Source: Portulaca oleracea (Eukaryota > Streptophyta > Magnoliopsida > Caryophyllales > Portulacaceae). Taken from it: DNA of 64,000 bases. Location of the stretch: NCBI GenBank assembly GCA_029582165.1, contig CM055874.1, positions 28,232,883-28,296,882 of the forward strand, given 5' to 3'. Under the pieces are notes generated by a model that did no database searches, was not told the DNA's origin, and was given only the letters and a program-made list of their open reading frames with translations. Numbering within the stretch: the stretch's first letter is position 1; every line of letters starts with the position of its first letter. This document shows, piece after piece, positions 21,973 through 34,777 of this stretch. The position numbers and the translations under genes are program-made.

Positions 21973-23987
21973 TGTAAAACCCCGGAAAATTCAAGTGCGT
22001 TGACCATTACGTCGTTAGTAAATTAGGTTTGACTTCGTTATTTATTATTATTCGTTGACCATTATGTTGTAATTATAGGATCTTGAAGTAGTATGTTATA
22101 GAATTCATGTTAGGGTAATGTTATTATTATTTCATGCATGCTTTTAGGGTTAGTGAAAATGTTAAAGTTGATTTCATGTGTTACAATTTGGTTTTGATGA
22201 TAGGAGGTTTGATGTTTGGACCTTAGTTGGATTAGATTAACTATCTTGAACCTTAGTCACTGTTTTAAGCCAAAATTAGGACCCTGGGATCAAATGGTGA
22301 AAGTTAGAACCGAAATTACAAATTAAATGGGAATCGGGTACAGGACAGTTTTGTTAGGGTCTAAAGAACGGATTACCATGAGAGTTATAGTCGTCATTTG
22401 ATCGAACCAGTTGAACTGGAGGTTTCCTTAGATGTTAGCTTTCATAGGAATTTTGCGGATCGGACTTTGGACTTGTATAGGTCGAGTTATACCCCGATTA
22501 CCAGACCTAGGTCAGATCTGGACAGTTTGGATTTATGACCATTTTTTAGGACTATAGGAGGTGTTTTTGGTCTCGAGTTCAACATAAGAGTTTTAGTAGA
22601 CATCCCGAGGTTTCCGAAAAGTCTAAAACCAGACCCATAGGATGTCGGGAAGTTAAGTGTTGACCCTTTTTATGTGAATACTGTAATCTGTCTTATTGAT
22701 GTTATTTATTAATGAAAGTGTTGCTGAATGAAAACGTTGTTTTGATCTTGTTATGTGATTACTAGGAATGTGTTAGGTAATTCCAAGTGTGAATTCATGA
22801 TTGATGGGAACCTATGGTGTTCCTACGGGAGGGTTAGTTAGAAGGTAGTTAATACTAACTTCGAAGGGCGCGTTTTGATTAGAATAATTACTCTTATTTT
22901 AGGCCCGAGCTAATTCGCGTCGTTAGTGAGCTCAAGTGTGTTCGTTTTTGCTGTGAAGTGAAGTTAACCAGGTAATGTCTATGCTCTAATCCCCACTGTG
23001 ATGCTCTTTAAATGTGTTTTAATGTTTTCTAATCTGTTTTGAGACTTGCATCCCGAAAGGGGACTTTATGTTGAAAATGTGACCATCTGTTTTGGGATTT
23101 TTGTTTGTAATTGTTGATTTATGAGTTGTTGAAATTGAGATGGTATTTTATGACTAGTTTTATTATTGTTTTTCATAACCTGGGTTGGGTTTGACTTGAG
23201 AGCTGTGAGTTGAGCTTTGCATAATATACTAATAACTCAAGTGAAACATTAAGCGGGTTATTCTATTGATACCTTTGGTAGGCGAATACTTTGATGCCTT
23301 TGGTAGGCGATTGTTGATACCTTTGGTAGGTGATTATTAATTATGCTTTTGGTAGGCGATTATTGATGCCTTTGGTAGGCAATTATTTATACCTTTGGTA
23401 GGCGATTATTGATGCCTTTGGTAGGCGATTATTATTTATGTCTTTGGTAGGCGATTATTATCTTTGATGCCTTTGGTAGGCGATGTTACCTTATGAGATT
23501 TAATATCCCGCACGCATAATAAAATGAATTGGTTGGGTTAAGAAACACAATTAGAAGGATTAAAGGTTTGTGAAATGTTTTGACTCGTTCCCTCTCCCTC
23601 AAATGAATTTAAATGAACTTAACTTGTTTTTAACGTTAGGGGTAGACATTATTGAGATTTCCCCCTCATTTTTGAAATATTTTGTTTTCATGTGAAGATC
23701 TATATGCTGGGGACGGGAATTAGAAGTGAGGACGTCATGTTTAGAAGTCGTTAATTATGTTGCTTTCTTTTATGAGAAACTTGAAGTTAGTATTGAGGTT
23801 TATTTTCTAAGTATGAGTTTGTTAGTTTGTTTTACCATTGTCAGACAGTTGTAGTTTCCTTCTCGCCTTGTATTCCTTCGGGGATACGGCAGTGACGCCC
23901 AATAAGAGTTTGAGTCTTCCACTAAATTCTGTCTGTTAACGTTAGTTGACTTTGGCTTTTCTATAATTGAATTTTCGGGGCGTTACA
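21973..23987 (+). repeat. Gypsy 5' LTR with an internal 1.5-kb deletion
   Basis: It matches the 3' LTR closely but jumps, at 22054, from the part equivalent to 27254 to the part equivalent to about 28764. The junction carries TTGACCATTA, also found near the LTR start (22004 region), as filler. Confidence 0.88.
23262..23490 (+). repeat. Minisatellite in the Gypsy 5' LTR
   Basis: About nine copies of TGCCTTTGGTAGGCGATTAT with variable spacers. The matching array in the 3' LTR (29970-30213) has about one or two more copies and a different spacing. Confidence 0.9.
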
Positions 23988-23990
23988 GAA

Positions 23991-24002
23991 TGGTATAAGA
24001 GC
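23991..24002 (+). other. Gypsy primer binding site
   Basis: TGGTATAAGAGC, three bases after the 5' LTR. Initiator-Met type with one mismatch. Confidence 0.75.
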
Positions 24003-27000
24003 TCTGGGTTGCGACCTAGTAGCTCCTAAGTGTCTCTTAGGTTTAGTTAGACCTTAGAAAGCTAAAATCGGAGTTTGAGTGTAGGTGTGGGTTGGGTTGG
24101 GTTGCATCGGCTTGATTGTTTCTTCATGTTTTCATTAATGTGTTTTATTTTTAACTTTTGTTTCGATTTAGTTATTGAGGTGTTATGCATGAAGCTAATA
24201 TTATTGTTGGAGTATGATATTGAGTATTTCGGTATATTATGTTCAATTAAATCTCTCGAGTATCTCTATTAAACACTTTGGGTTTAGTTAAGGTTTCACT
24301 TTGTATATATGGGTTTTGGTGTATGGACTATGATGATTGGGGATGAACAGTGACTCATGGAATTGGGGAATACTTGAAAGTTCCTACGCAAAGTTGGCAT
24401 TTGATTTAAATTTATGGTTTTGGGGTTAAATGAGTGTTTGTAATTAAACGTGATTCATTTTGAATCGAGGCCTTGGGTTAAAGGAACCTTTGTAAGGAAA
24501 ATGTTGGTTAAAGCTCGAGTTGAGGGGTATAGTTGAGGTGAAAGTTTTGTGCTTAATCTCGTGGTCGATTTGATTTTTGGTGGTAAGCTAAGTCGGAGAC
24601 TTCTCGTAAGGTTGAATGAACATCGTTTTATTTGAAGTATTGGGAGCAGATGAAGGGCTTCATAGTAATATTGGGATTATGTTTGGTTTTGGTCAGGGTA
24701 TCGAATTTGAAGGGCCACTTTTAAGGAAAGAAAAAAAAAAGAAACTGATTTTGAGAAAAAGAATTAGATGAATATTTTGTTGATGATCGTACGTTTAAAC
24801 TGAACTTATGGATATCGATTATGAGACCTCAAGCTAAGTATTATAATTAATTTTGGTTTTCAAGGTATTGAAGTAGGTGAATGCTTTTAAGATAATGTGG
24901 AGCTAAGCAAGATCTTTTAAGGTTATTGTGTTTATAGGGATTTTAAGTTGTACTACTAAGGTCTATGAAGCAAGGAATATGAGGAACTATGTGGTGGGCA
25001 AAAAAATTCTAGTTATGTTATGGTTGAGGGCGTTGTTATTGAGATGGAATAATCTAATTATTATATTATCTACAAGTTGGGAAGTAGTCTGGATGATTAG
25101 ATTGTTAAGAATGACAAAGTGATACCTTGAAAGAGTTTTATTCACTATGAGATGGAGCTGTACTTGATCTGTAGCTATTTGAGTTTAATATTTCTCCCTT
25201 GAATGTTTAAAGTGAGTTTTGTGGTATATTCATGATTCAAAGACTCATATATGCTTAGTTTCATCTTGATATATGCATACAGAGTTTATGTATGTAACTG
25301 TCTATTCCCTATTACAAGCCTTTTATTTATGATTGTGTACATGAACTGAGTCGATAATATGAGAAGTGGGTATAACCCATGAGGAAAGTTGCAGGTGTGT
25401 GATGCCCACAACATTGTCTGAATCCAACCAATTAAGTTTTGTATGAATACGATCTGATTGGTCTGTTTGAACATTTTCTGGGATAATCAGTTTGCATATG
25501 ATGAATTTGTTGAAATGTTATTTGACTAGTTCTGTTGAGTATCATCCAATAGTTCGCTTAATTATCTCATGGTTATTAGTGCAGTTTCTTTCTGTGATTT
25601 ATCAATCTCTGTTGATGGCAACTTCTATTATCTAGAACTATCAGGGAAGAAATTAGACTTAATGAGTATATAGTGCTTAGGGTGTTGGAGGAGCTAAGCG
25701 AAGTGTTTGATCATGTATTGGTTACCTATATTTTGGTTGTGGTTATGGGAATTACTATTAATGTAAAATAAATTACAAGAGGCACGAAGGAAGGTTTTCG
25801 TCTAACTTTGGTCGCTATACTTTTTGTGCTTGAAACACGTGGTGGGTTTGATTATTACCATTATTAGTGGTTCTAAAATAGAAGTGGTGATTAAGAATGA
25901 TTTTGATGACTTAAGTACATGAAAACTTTTAAGTTGCAGTTGGGTATAATCTGACTTTGGGAATTTTGAGGTTGAATAAATGCTTTTGAGGAAGCATCGG
26001 GTCTAAGCATGACTCTTATTTGAGGTGTTGGGTGGTAATTCGAGTTTCGGGGACGAAACTCCTTTCAAGAAGATTGAGAGGGTAATGATAGGCAAGTGCT
26101 AGTTCTTATTAGGCATATGTAAGATAAGTGAAAAATCTCATTTGGCGTGGTTAAGTGTTTTGGAGTTAAATGGTGATTTGGTAAATTAATTACAGTGTTA
26201 ATCATGTCCTGGGTAGTCAATCTTAGCTTTTGGTCTTTCTATTGGATGAAAACATAAGGTTCATATGTCATTTGAGGCACCAGGTTAGTGATCTGACATA
26301 TGAGATTATTAACTGGAACTTCTCATTCTCATATGGATAATAAGTTTGTCTTGAGGAAGTTATGTCGTATAGTTACATATTATTAAATAGTCTTATGGTG
26401 GTTGACATAATGGCGATTTCAGTAAAAAAGGGGGAAGAACCTTACAGTTGAGTTAGAGAAAGTTAGACATCCTAGTCTTACGTGAGGTTACATATGAAAA
26501 CTGATGAATAGCCGTTGTTATTTTATGTTGACTTGACTTAGAAGCAAAGGATTTCTTCCGAGATGTAATTATGTGGGTCTTATAATATTTTGGGTGTTGG
26601 TGATTACCGATTCGGTATGCCCTAATGATTTTATTTTACGGTTTTAGAAGAGCAATAATAGGAAGAATAGGATAAAGTTGGGCTTAAACTTAGTTATTTA
26701 TGGCACCTGTTGAATGACATACCCCGACCCTTGCTATGAGCACCCGATGCTAGCACCTCTAAAAGACTTGATACCCCGAGGAGGGTATGGAATATAGCCC
26801 CAAGGAGGGTCTGGTAGCAGAAGAAGACCTCCGATGAGAATTCGGAGGCTGAAAGAGGACTTGATCTACGAGGAGCGGTCGCTAGAGATTCTAGATTGAA
26901 GAAAAAAGTAACTACGATGAAATATCGTCACTTTAGCGAAAGTGTGACAGGAAACTATGCCAAAACCAAAGTCACCTTGGAAGCCAAGGAGGAGATGAAA

Positions 27001-27172
27001 TCAAAGTATCAGCACCTATTCACCCTATAAGATGCGTCGAGTTTCGAAGACGAAACTCTTTTGAAGACAGTAATGATGTAAAACCCCGAATTTTGGTTAG
27101 TGCCACCAAGCTCCGTTTGGTAGACCCTTGGTGTTGAGTTTAAGTTTCGAGGACGAAACTTCTTTTAAGGGG
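24003..27172 (+). other. Degenerate interior of the Gypsy element
   Basis: T- and G-rich sequence without a recognisable gag, protease, integrase or reverse transcriptase block. The end motif TTTCGAGGACGAAAC recurs, which suggests internal duplication or recombination. Confidence 0.55.
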
Positions 27173-27579
27173 GGTAAAACCCCGGAAAATTCAAGTGCGT
27201 TGACCATTACATCGTTAGTAAATTAGGTTTGACTTCGTTATTTATTATTATTCGTTTGTGTTTATTTTTTTTCTGACACTTGAGCTCGTAGGATCGTTGA
27301 GGGACTAACAAGGGTATATCGGTATTTCGTGGGTTTAGTATTATTAGTATTACTCTAATTATTATTAGTATTATTATTAATATTATTATGTTCATTAAAA
27401 TTTGTTAATTATGTGATTATTAATTGTTATGTGTTTAGTATTAATATTATTATAATTGGTGTTGTTTTATTATTATTACTATTATTATTATTATTATTAT
27501 TATTATTTTCTAAAAATATGATTTTCTTAATGGGTTGGATTAGGAGTATGATTAGTATTTAGTTGGGCCTTTTAAATGG

Positions 27580-27592
27580 TTAATATAAAAAC
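27580..27592 (+). promoter_or_regulatory. Probable LTR promoter (TATA-like)
   Basis: TTAATATAAAAAC is followed by a CT-rich initiator-like run. Present only in the 3' LTR. Confidence 0.45.
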
Positions 27593-29964
27593 TAGATTCT
27601 CTCTCTCAAAACCCTAATAACAACCCTAACCCTAGCCTCTCCTCTCCTCTCCTCTCTCTGTCCCTCCTTGCTCTCCTCTCTGCCGTCCCACCAGCCAGCC
27701 ACCCCGAGCGCCGCCACCGGCGAATACCACCGCCTAGTCGCACCATCGCAACCGCCAACCCCTTCTCTCTCTTCTTTCTCTCTTTTTTCTCTCATTCTCT
27801 CTACTCGCGTCGCGCCAGAACGCTGTGCCCAGGCTGCCGCTGCACTCCACCACCGGCGACGATTTCGACCCACGACACCCCTGCTACCACCTCGCCGCCC
27901 GCCGGAATCCTCGTCGCACGCCCATACTCGAAGGAAGTGGACTGTTTTTGGAGTACTGCTGTTTGAAAACGTGACACCAACCACCACCCTTGAAAGCCGC
28001 GCCGATCTCTGTGACCTAGTCATCTGACTTGACGCTGCCGCCGCTCCAATTGCCGGAAACCGCCGCCAAGACTTTGCCCTAGCATCCTTTTAACGTAAAA
28101 CCCTAATTTTTATTAACAAATTAATCTTCTTGTTTCCTTATTTTTTTCTGATATTATTTTCATTATTATTATTATAATAATTATTATTATTATTTCTTGA
28201 ATTAAATTTGTAATTTGGGTAATTAGGGTGTAAATTTTTACTAAGTTGTGATTGTAGTTAATTTGTTCTTGTGTTGTATTATTTACTTGTAATTTATTTT
28301 GTTTAAATCACTATGTGTAATTTTATGTTTTAATTGGTATATTAGGGTTTGTAATAGTTGTAATTAAATAATGGATGTTCAATTGTTTAATGTACCTTAA
28401 TTTCTTGTGAAGCATGTTTAGGGTTTTTAGATAATACTATTATTGTATGCACGAATTAAGGAGTATAATTATTTAGATTAATTCTTGATTTTTAGTTAAG
28501 TATTCGCATGTTTTTTTAATTCTCTTAGGTTCAATCACGTTTAATTTTATGTTTAATCTTGTTAAATAAGTTAGGCTGATTGAATCACTAAAGTTCGATT
28601 CTTGTTTATTAATTCATGATTCTTGATTGAATCTTGTAGAAAGAAACTAGTTGTTGGGATTCTTGATTGGTAGTTTAAATGTTTATGTGTTCTTTATATT
28701 TTACTCACATGTTCTCTAAGTTCTTTCTTGATTCTTGATTAAGAAATTTGTATTTTATAATTATCCATGTTGTAATTATAGGATCTTGAAGTAGTATGTT
28801 ATAGAATTCATGTTAGGGTAATATTATTATTATTTCATGCATGCTTTTAGGGTTAGTGAAAATGTTAAAGTTGATTTCATGTGTTACAATTTGGTTTTGA
28901 TGATAAGAGGTTTGATGTTTGGACCTTAGTTGGATTAGATTAACTATCTTGAACCTTAGTCACTGTTTTAAGCCCAAATTAGGACCTTGGGATCGAATGG
29001 TGAAAGTTAGAACCGAAATTACAAAATAAATGGGAATCAGGTACGGGACAGTTTTGTTAGGATCTAAAGAACGGATCACCATGAGAGTTATAGTCGTCAT
29101 TTGATCGAACCAGTTGAACTGGTGGTTCCCTTAGATGTTAGCTTTCATAGGAATTTTGCGGATCGGACTTTGGACTTGTATAGGTCGAGTTATACCCCGA
29201 TTACCAGACCTAGGTCAGATCTAGACAGTTTGAATTTATGACCATTTTTGAGGACTATAGGAGGTGTTTTTGGTCTCGAGTTCAACATAAGAGTTTTAGT
29301 AGACATCCCGAGGTTTCCGAAAAGTCTAAAACTAGACCCATAGGATGTCGGGAAGTTAAGTTTTGACCCTTTTTATGTGGATACTGTAATCTGTCTTATT
29401 GATGTTATTTATTAATGAAAGTGTTGCTGAATGAAAACGTTGTTTTGATCTTGTTATGTGATTACTAGGAATGTGTTAGGTAATTTCAAGTGTGAGTTCA
29501 TGATTGATGGGAACCTATGGTGTTCCTAGGGGAGGGTTAGTTAGAAGGTAGTTAATACTAACTTCGAAGGGCGCGTTTTGATTAGAATAATTACTCTTAT
29601 TTTAGGCCCGAGCTAATTCGCGTCGTTAGTGAGCTCAAGTGTATTCGTTTTTGCTGTGAAGTGAAGTTAACCAGGTAATGTCTATGCTCTAATCCCCACT
29701 ATGATGCTCTTTAAATGTGTTTTAATGTTTTCTAATCTGTTTTGAGAATTGCATCCCGAAAGGGGACTTTATGTTGAAAATGTGACCATCTGTTTTGGGA
29801 TTTTTGTTTGTAATTGTTGATTTATGAGTTGTTGAAATTGAGATGGTCTTTTATGAGTAGTTTTATTATTGTTTTTCATAACGTGGGTTGGGTTTGACTT
29901 GAGAGCTGTGAGTTGAGCTTTGCATAATATACTAACAACTCAAGTGAAACATTAAGCGGGTTAT

Positions 29965-30215
29965 TCTATTGATGCCTTTGGTAGGCGAATACTTTGATGC
30001 CTTTGGTAGGCGATTGTTGATGCCTTTAGTAGGCTATTATTATTTATGCCTTTGGTAGGCGATTATTTATGCCTTTGGTAGGCAATTATTTATGCCTTTG
30101 GTAGGCGATTATTGATGCCTTTGGTAGGTGATTATTATTTATGCCTTTGGTAGGCGATTATTATCTTTGATGCCTTTTGCAGGCGAATGTTCTTGATGCC
30201 TTTGGTAGGCGATGT
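29965..30215 (+). repeat. Minisatellite in the Gypsy 3' LTR
   Basis: About ten copies of TGCCTTTGGTAGGCGATTAT-type units. Single units differ, for example TTTAGTAGGCTATTAT and TTTTGCAGGCGAATG. Confidence 0.9.
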
Positions 30216-30716
30216 TACCTTATGGGATTTGATATCCCGCCCGCATAATAAAATGAATTGGTTGGGTTAAGAAACACAATTAGAAGGATTAAAGGTTTGT
30301 GAAATGTTTTGACTCGTTCCCTCTCCCTCAAATGAATTGAAATGAACTTAACTTGTTTTTAACGTTAGGGGTAGATATTATTGAGATTGCCCCCTCATTT
30401 TTGAAATGTTTTGTTTTCAGGTGAAGATCTATATGCTGGTGACGAGAATTAGAAGTGAGGACATTATGTTTAGAAGTCGTTAATTATATTGCTTTCTTTT
30501 ATGAGAAACTTGAAGTTAGTATTGAGGTTTATTTTCTAAGTATGAGTTTGTTAGTTTGTTTTACCGTTATCAGACAGTTGTAGTTTCCTTCTCGCCTTGT
30601 ATTCCTTCGGGGATACGGCAGAGACGCCCAATAAAAGTTTGAGTCTTCCACTAAATTTTGTCTGTTAACGTTAGTTGACTTTGACTTTTCTATAATTGAA
30701 TTTCCGGGGCGTTACA

Positions 30717-32087
30717 GAATCAATCAAGGATGATCAAGTTTCCAATCAAGTCAGGTGAGGACGTTAGCCTACGACTGACCGAGGACATTGATATAATTCT
30801 GGAAATGGATAGAGCTAAGCTCAAACCTGGATACAGATACACCACCAGGCAGAAAGTTAGGGCCCTTGAACCCTCCAATGGATACAGATACACTACCAAA
30901 TGAGAAAGATCAAGACTCAACTTGAACACCACTCTAATCGGCTTAATTAGAGATAAGCAAGAGAGAATTTTTAGGTTAACACAAAGAGCTAAGCTCAACT
31001 CTTTCATCAACTTCAACTTCTATTACAAAGGAGAACTACTAGGCCTTATAAAGGCTGAATAACATACATAATTCGTCCATACTATAGAAGAAAGAAAATA
31101 AACAATAATCTCTACCATATATAGTAGTAGCTCCACAAGTTGAAAACACTTGTTTATTGAAACCTCTAGGCGACACCTCGTACCGCCATGAGGACAAGCT
31201 AAAAAAGATTTTATGGTATGTTGTACCCTCTTGACACATCACAAGGTGAAATCCACAAGCAAAGCTTCCACTTGCAAAAGGTATGATAGCAAAACTATTA
31301 TCCAGTCCAAGGATAATTATTAGTCAAATCTGGCTGGTCACAAGGCTTTCCTAGGGGGTGCTTCCGACAAAACTTTACCAGCAGATAGGTTGGATTTTTC
31401 TACCCAAAATAGACTCAAGAATAACCCTAAACGGATGTGTATAGCTTGATTTATGCTTGTTACAAAATCTTGGCTATTATTGACCTTGACAATCCCCTTG
31501 TTGGCTGGAAACGACCAAAGACGTTAGAAGATTCTTCCATGCTATAAGGGCATCCTATAAACTGGAGGAAATCCTCCCCAAAAGAAAAGGGCTTCTCAGA
31601 CTCATGCAATCAAGTAGATAAATTCAAGCTTAAATTGGGGCGTGTTTTGGAGGACGTTGGCAGCATGATCGCCGAGGTCCTTAGCAGGGATTGGCTAGAA
31701 CAATCCTTGGAGGTTGATGCTTCTTGCTGAGCTTTTGAAGCATTTTGGATGACCTCCTTGACCCTCAGGTTGATCACCTATGGAAGGACCTCCATCAAAC
31801 ATGCTAAATCAAAAGCTTGGCTTCGAACAAAAGGTTGTTACCACCCAATAAGCAAACCCTTAAACGATTCTTCTTAATTAGAAGCAAGGAATTGCTTTGG
31901 TTTCCCACTTTCTTATTTGAGGACATCCTTGACTGTTTTGGGAACGTCCTTGATGGATGCATTAGTGCACCTTAATGGAGCCTTGATAGGCTCTAGTGTA
32001 CCCAAAATAACCTTGATGTCTTGGACAATCCAACCAGTCATCTCATTGAGCATCTTCAAGGTGATCAAGGGGGTCTTGACTCCATCA
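30717..32087 (-). repeat. Main part of the 3' LTR of the 4.1-kb element
   Basis: Parallel to 33411-34777 with scattered substitutions. Together with 21946-21972 it makes about 1393 bp, against 1391 bp for the other LTR. Confidence 0.85.
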
Positions 32088-33386
32088 TTCTCCCCTTATA
32101 GGAAAGAATTTGTCCTCAAATTCAGCAGAGTACCATCACTCAAAGGTTGTATTTGACTCGCCTTTTTGACAAGGATGAACTTGCAAGCTTGGGCATTGAT
32201 TGCCTCAAGGACATTGATGCACAGAGGAACGAACACCGAGGACATTGATATCAAACCTTCTCCAAAGGGGTCAACTTCAATCTGCCAAAAACAAGAGCAA
32301 TACACTCGGCCCTTGAACCATATTAACACATTGAGAGCATGGAGTAATTCAAAACATTTCACCAAAGTATCATACGCTAGCAAGCGAACATTGACCATCC
32401 CAAGGACCTGAAATGAGTCCTCTGGCCTTGGTAACAACTTGGTCGAATCAACCTTGCTCTTTCCAACTACTGTGTCCACAATGGCAATGACAAGGCAATT
32501 TAAAAACACCCCTTCATTTGCATGCACCGAACATATCCTTGGTTGATCATGTAACTCAACATTTGATCTTGGGATGGTGAAGGGATCATAGTGGTTCTTT
32601 GAGTGTCTTGGTTGTGTTAGAAAAATGATTCAAGGGTCAAAAGGTTTCGCAAGGTCCTTTATCGGATAAGGCTTCGTGGTAGATTATGAGAGAGTTTATA
32701 TGCCCTTGTGAGGACCAACAAGTCAATAGTCAGTACAAGGTCCTCATCCCTGTCAAAGACCTTCAGAATCCATAGGTTCAAGGATGGAAACGTAGGTTTG
32801 TGGGTTCTAAGGATTGGCTCTTTTGTGGATGGTAGTAATGTGGAGATAAAGGGGTATGGAAAGTAGGTCTGGGAACTCCCCTTGTTGAAAAGGAAGTTAT
32901 TTGTATGAGGGGTTTTTGTGGGGCTACAGAGGTTGTTTTGTGGGCTAAGGATAGTGGGGGTTTCAGTGGTGGATTGGTGGTAGGATTAATGACGAACCAA
33001 GGTTGGTAAGGAGTGTGGAAATCAGTGCTTGGTTGTCTGAAGGACCTCAAGACAGAATGGTTGGCAATTTGAGCGAAAGGATATGCGACATAAGTGCCTC
33101 TTTTGTCAAGCATGGTTACGGGAGGACACAACAACATGCTAACTATCACCACTTCCACAACGAACAACCAATGCATACTCTCAAATGTAAAGCATTTGAT
33201 CAAGAACTTAATAGCACTCCAAACTAAACCACAACAAACATCATCAAAGCTTACAAAATCAAGATAATATGACTTAACTTCTATTCCATAATCTTTTTTG
33301 TGGACTAGGATATGTGTTTGGGCTAAGGGTTGTGTTTGGGCTAAATGCACCAGGCCTAGGAGAAACCTAAGCTTTGATACCAAATA
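32088..33386 (-). other. Interior of the 4.1-kb element
   Basis: Only 1.3 kb. On the minus strand an open stretch of 143 codons (32096-32527) ends LLNLRTNSFL just before the polypurine tract; a LRTNxF ending is common at the C-terminus of Gypsy polyproteins, as I recall. Another open stretch (32778-33383) starts inside the primer site, so its start is not real. No enzyme motif was seen. Confidence 0.5.
33371..33383 (-). other. Primer binding site of the 4.1-kb element
   Basis: TTGGTATCAAAGC on the minus strand, close to the initiator-Met type TGGTATCAGAGC. Confidence 0.7.
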
Positions 33387-34777
33387 TGATGTACTTACGG
33401 GATGAAAGGAAGCAATCTTGGTTGACCAAGTTTCGAATCAAGTCAAGTGAGGACGTTAGCCTGCGACTTACCGAGGACATTGACAAAATTCTGGAAATGG
33501 ATACAGCTAACCTCAAACCTAGATACAGATACATCACCAGGCAGAAAGTTAGGGCCCTTGAACCCTCCAATGGATACAGATACACCACCAAAGGAGAAGG
33601 ATCAAGACTCAACTTGAACACCACTCTAATTGGCCAAATTAGAGATAAGCAAGAGTGAATTTTGAGGGTAACACAAAGAGCTAAGCTCAACTCTTTCATC
33701 AACTTCAACTTCTATTACAAAGGAGAACTGCTAGGCCTTATAAAGGTTGAATAACATACATAATTCGTCCATACTATAGAAGGAAAGAAAATAAACAATA
33801 ATCTCTACCATATATAGTAGTTGCTCCACAAGTTGACAACACTTGCTTATTGAAACCTCTAGGCGACACCTCATACCACCATGAAGACAAGCTAAACAAG
33901 ATTGTATGGTATGTTGTGCCCTTTTGACACATCACAAGGTGAAATCCACAAGCAAAGCTTCCACTTGCAATAGGTATGATAACAAAACTATTATCCAGTC
34001 CAAGGATACTTATTAGTCAAATCTCGCTGGTCACAAGGCCTTCCCAGGGGGTGCTTCCGATGAAACTTTACTAGCATATAGGTTGATTTTTCTACCCAAA
34101 TAGACCCAAGAATCACCCCAAACATATGTGTATAGCTCGATTTATGCTTGTTACAAAATTTGGGCTGCTATTGACCTTAACAGTCCTCTTGTTGGCTAGA
34201 AACGACCAAGGACGTTCGAAGATTCTTCCATGCTATAAGGCATTCTGCGAACTGGAGGAAATCCTCCCCAAAAGAAAAGGGCCTCTCAGACTCATGCAAT
34301 CAAGTAGATAAGTTCAGACTTAAAATGGTACGTGTTTTGGAGGACGTTGGCGGCATGATCGTCGAGGTCCTTAGCAGGGATTGACTAGAACAATCCTTGG
34401 AGGTCGATGCTTCTTACTGAGCTGTTCAAGCATTGTGGATGACCTCCTTGACCCTCAGGTTGATCACCTATGGATGGACCTCCATCAAACTTGCTAAATC
34501 AAAAGCTTGGCTTCGAACAAAAGGTTGTTACCACTCAACAAGTGAGCCCTTAAATGATTCTTCTTGACTAGAAGCAAGGACTTGCTTTGGTTTCTCACTT
34601 TCTACTTTGAGGACATCCTTGACTGTTTTGGGAACCTCCTTGATGGATGCTTTAGTGTACCTTAATGGAGCCTTGATAGGTTCTAGTGCATCCAAAATAA
34701 CCTTGATGTCTTGGACAGTCCAACCCAGCATCTCATTGAGCATCTTCAAGGTGATCAAGGGGGTCTTGACTCCATCA
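33387..34777 (-). repeat. 5' LTR of the 4.1-kb element
   Basis: Begins TGATGTACTTACGGG and ends TTGACTCCATCA on the plus strand; the TGATG/CATCA ends are inverted repeats. The primer site lies directly to its left. Confidence 0.85.

Larger units (their letters stand above)
21973..30716 (+). mobile_element. Gypsy-type LTR element (Del/Tekay-like), largely non-coding
   Basis: LTRs are 21973-23987 (5') and 27173-30716 (3'). The target duplication GAATC is perfect (21968-21972, 30717-30721). The primer site TGGTATAAGAGC (23991-24002) is one change from the initiator-Met type TGGTATCAGAGC. The 3' interior ends with GTTTCGAGGACGAAACTTC and TTTTAAGGGGGG, the usual end of Del/Tekay chromoviruses. 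The 3.2-kb interior shows no gag or pol frame over about 65 codons, and the GTTTCG(A/G)GGACGAAACT end motif appears three times (near 26041, 27037, 27147). It looks like a rearranged, non-autonomous derivative. Confidence 0.88.
27173..30716 (+). repeat. Gypsy 3' LTR, full length
   Basis: At 3544 bp it is 1.5 kb longer than the 5' LTR. The extra part (about 27255-28763) includes TAATATAAAAAC near 27580 as a likely TATA element, a CT-rich leader at 27598-27660 and a GC-rich block at 27690-28080, followed by AT-rich DNA. This is the likely promoter and transcript start region. Confidence 0.88.
21946..34777 (-). mobile_element. Small non-autonomous LTR retrotransposon, itself interrupted
   Basis: LTRs run TGATGTAC...CCATCA. 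The 5' LTR is 33387-34777; the 3' LTR is 21946-21972 plus 30717-32087, split by the Gypsy element. The primer site TTGGTATCAAAGC (33371-33383, minus) and the polypurine tract AAGGGGAGAA (about 32088-32097, minus) are in place. Without the Gypsy insert it is about 4.1 kb, with only 1.3 kb between the LTRs. The flanks ATAAG (21941-21945) and ATAGG (34778-34782) look like a target duplication with one mutation. It sits in the Copia pol gene. Confidence 0.85.

Noticed and set aside
27592..28027. Overlapping open frames of 119 and 143 codons on opposite strands
   Set aside because: They lie in the GC-rich leader region of the Gypsy 3' LTR. Composition (Pro, Ser, Arg-rich) explains the openness, and the 5' LTR lacks the region.
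32778..33383. 201-codon minus-strand frame in the 4.1-kb element
   Set aside because: The frame begins inside the primer binding site without an ATG, and the product shows no domain.
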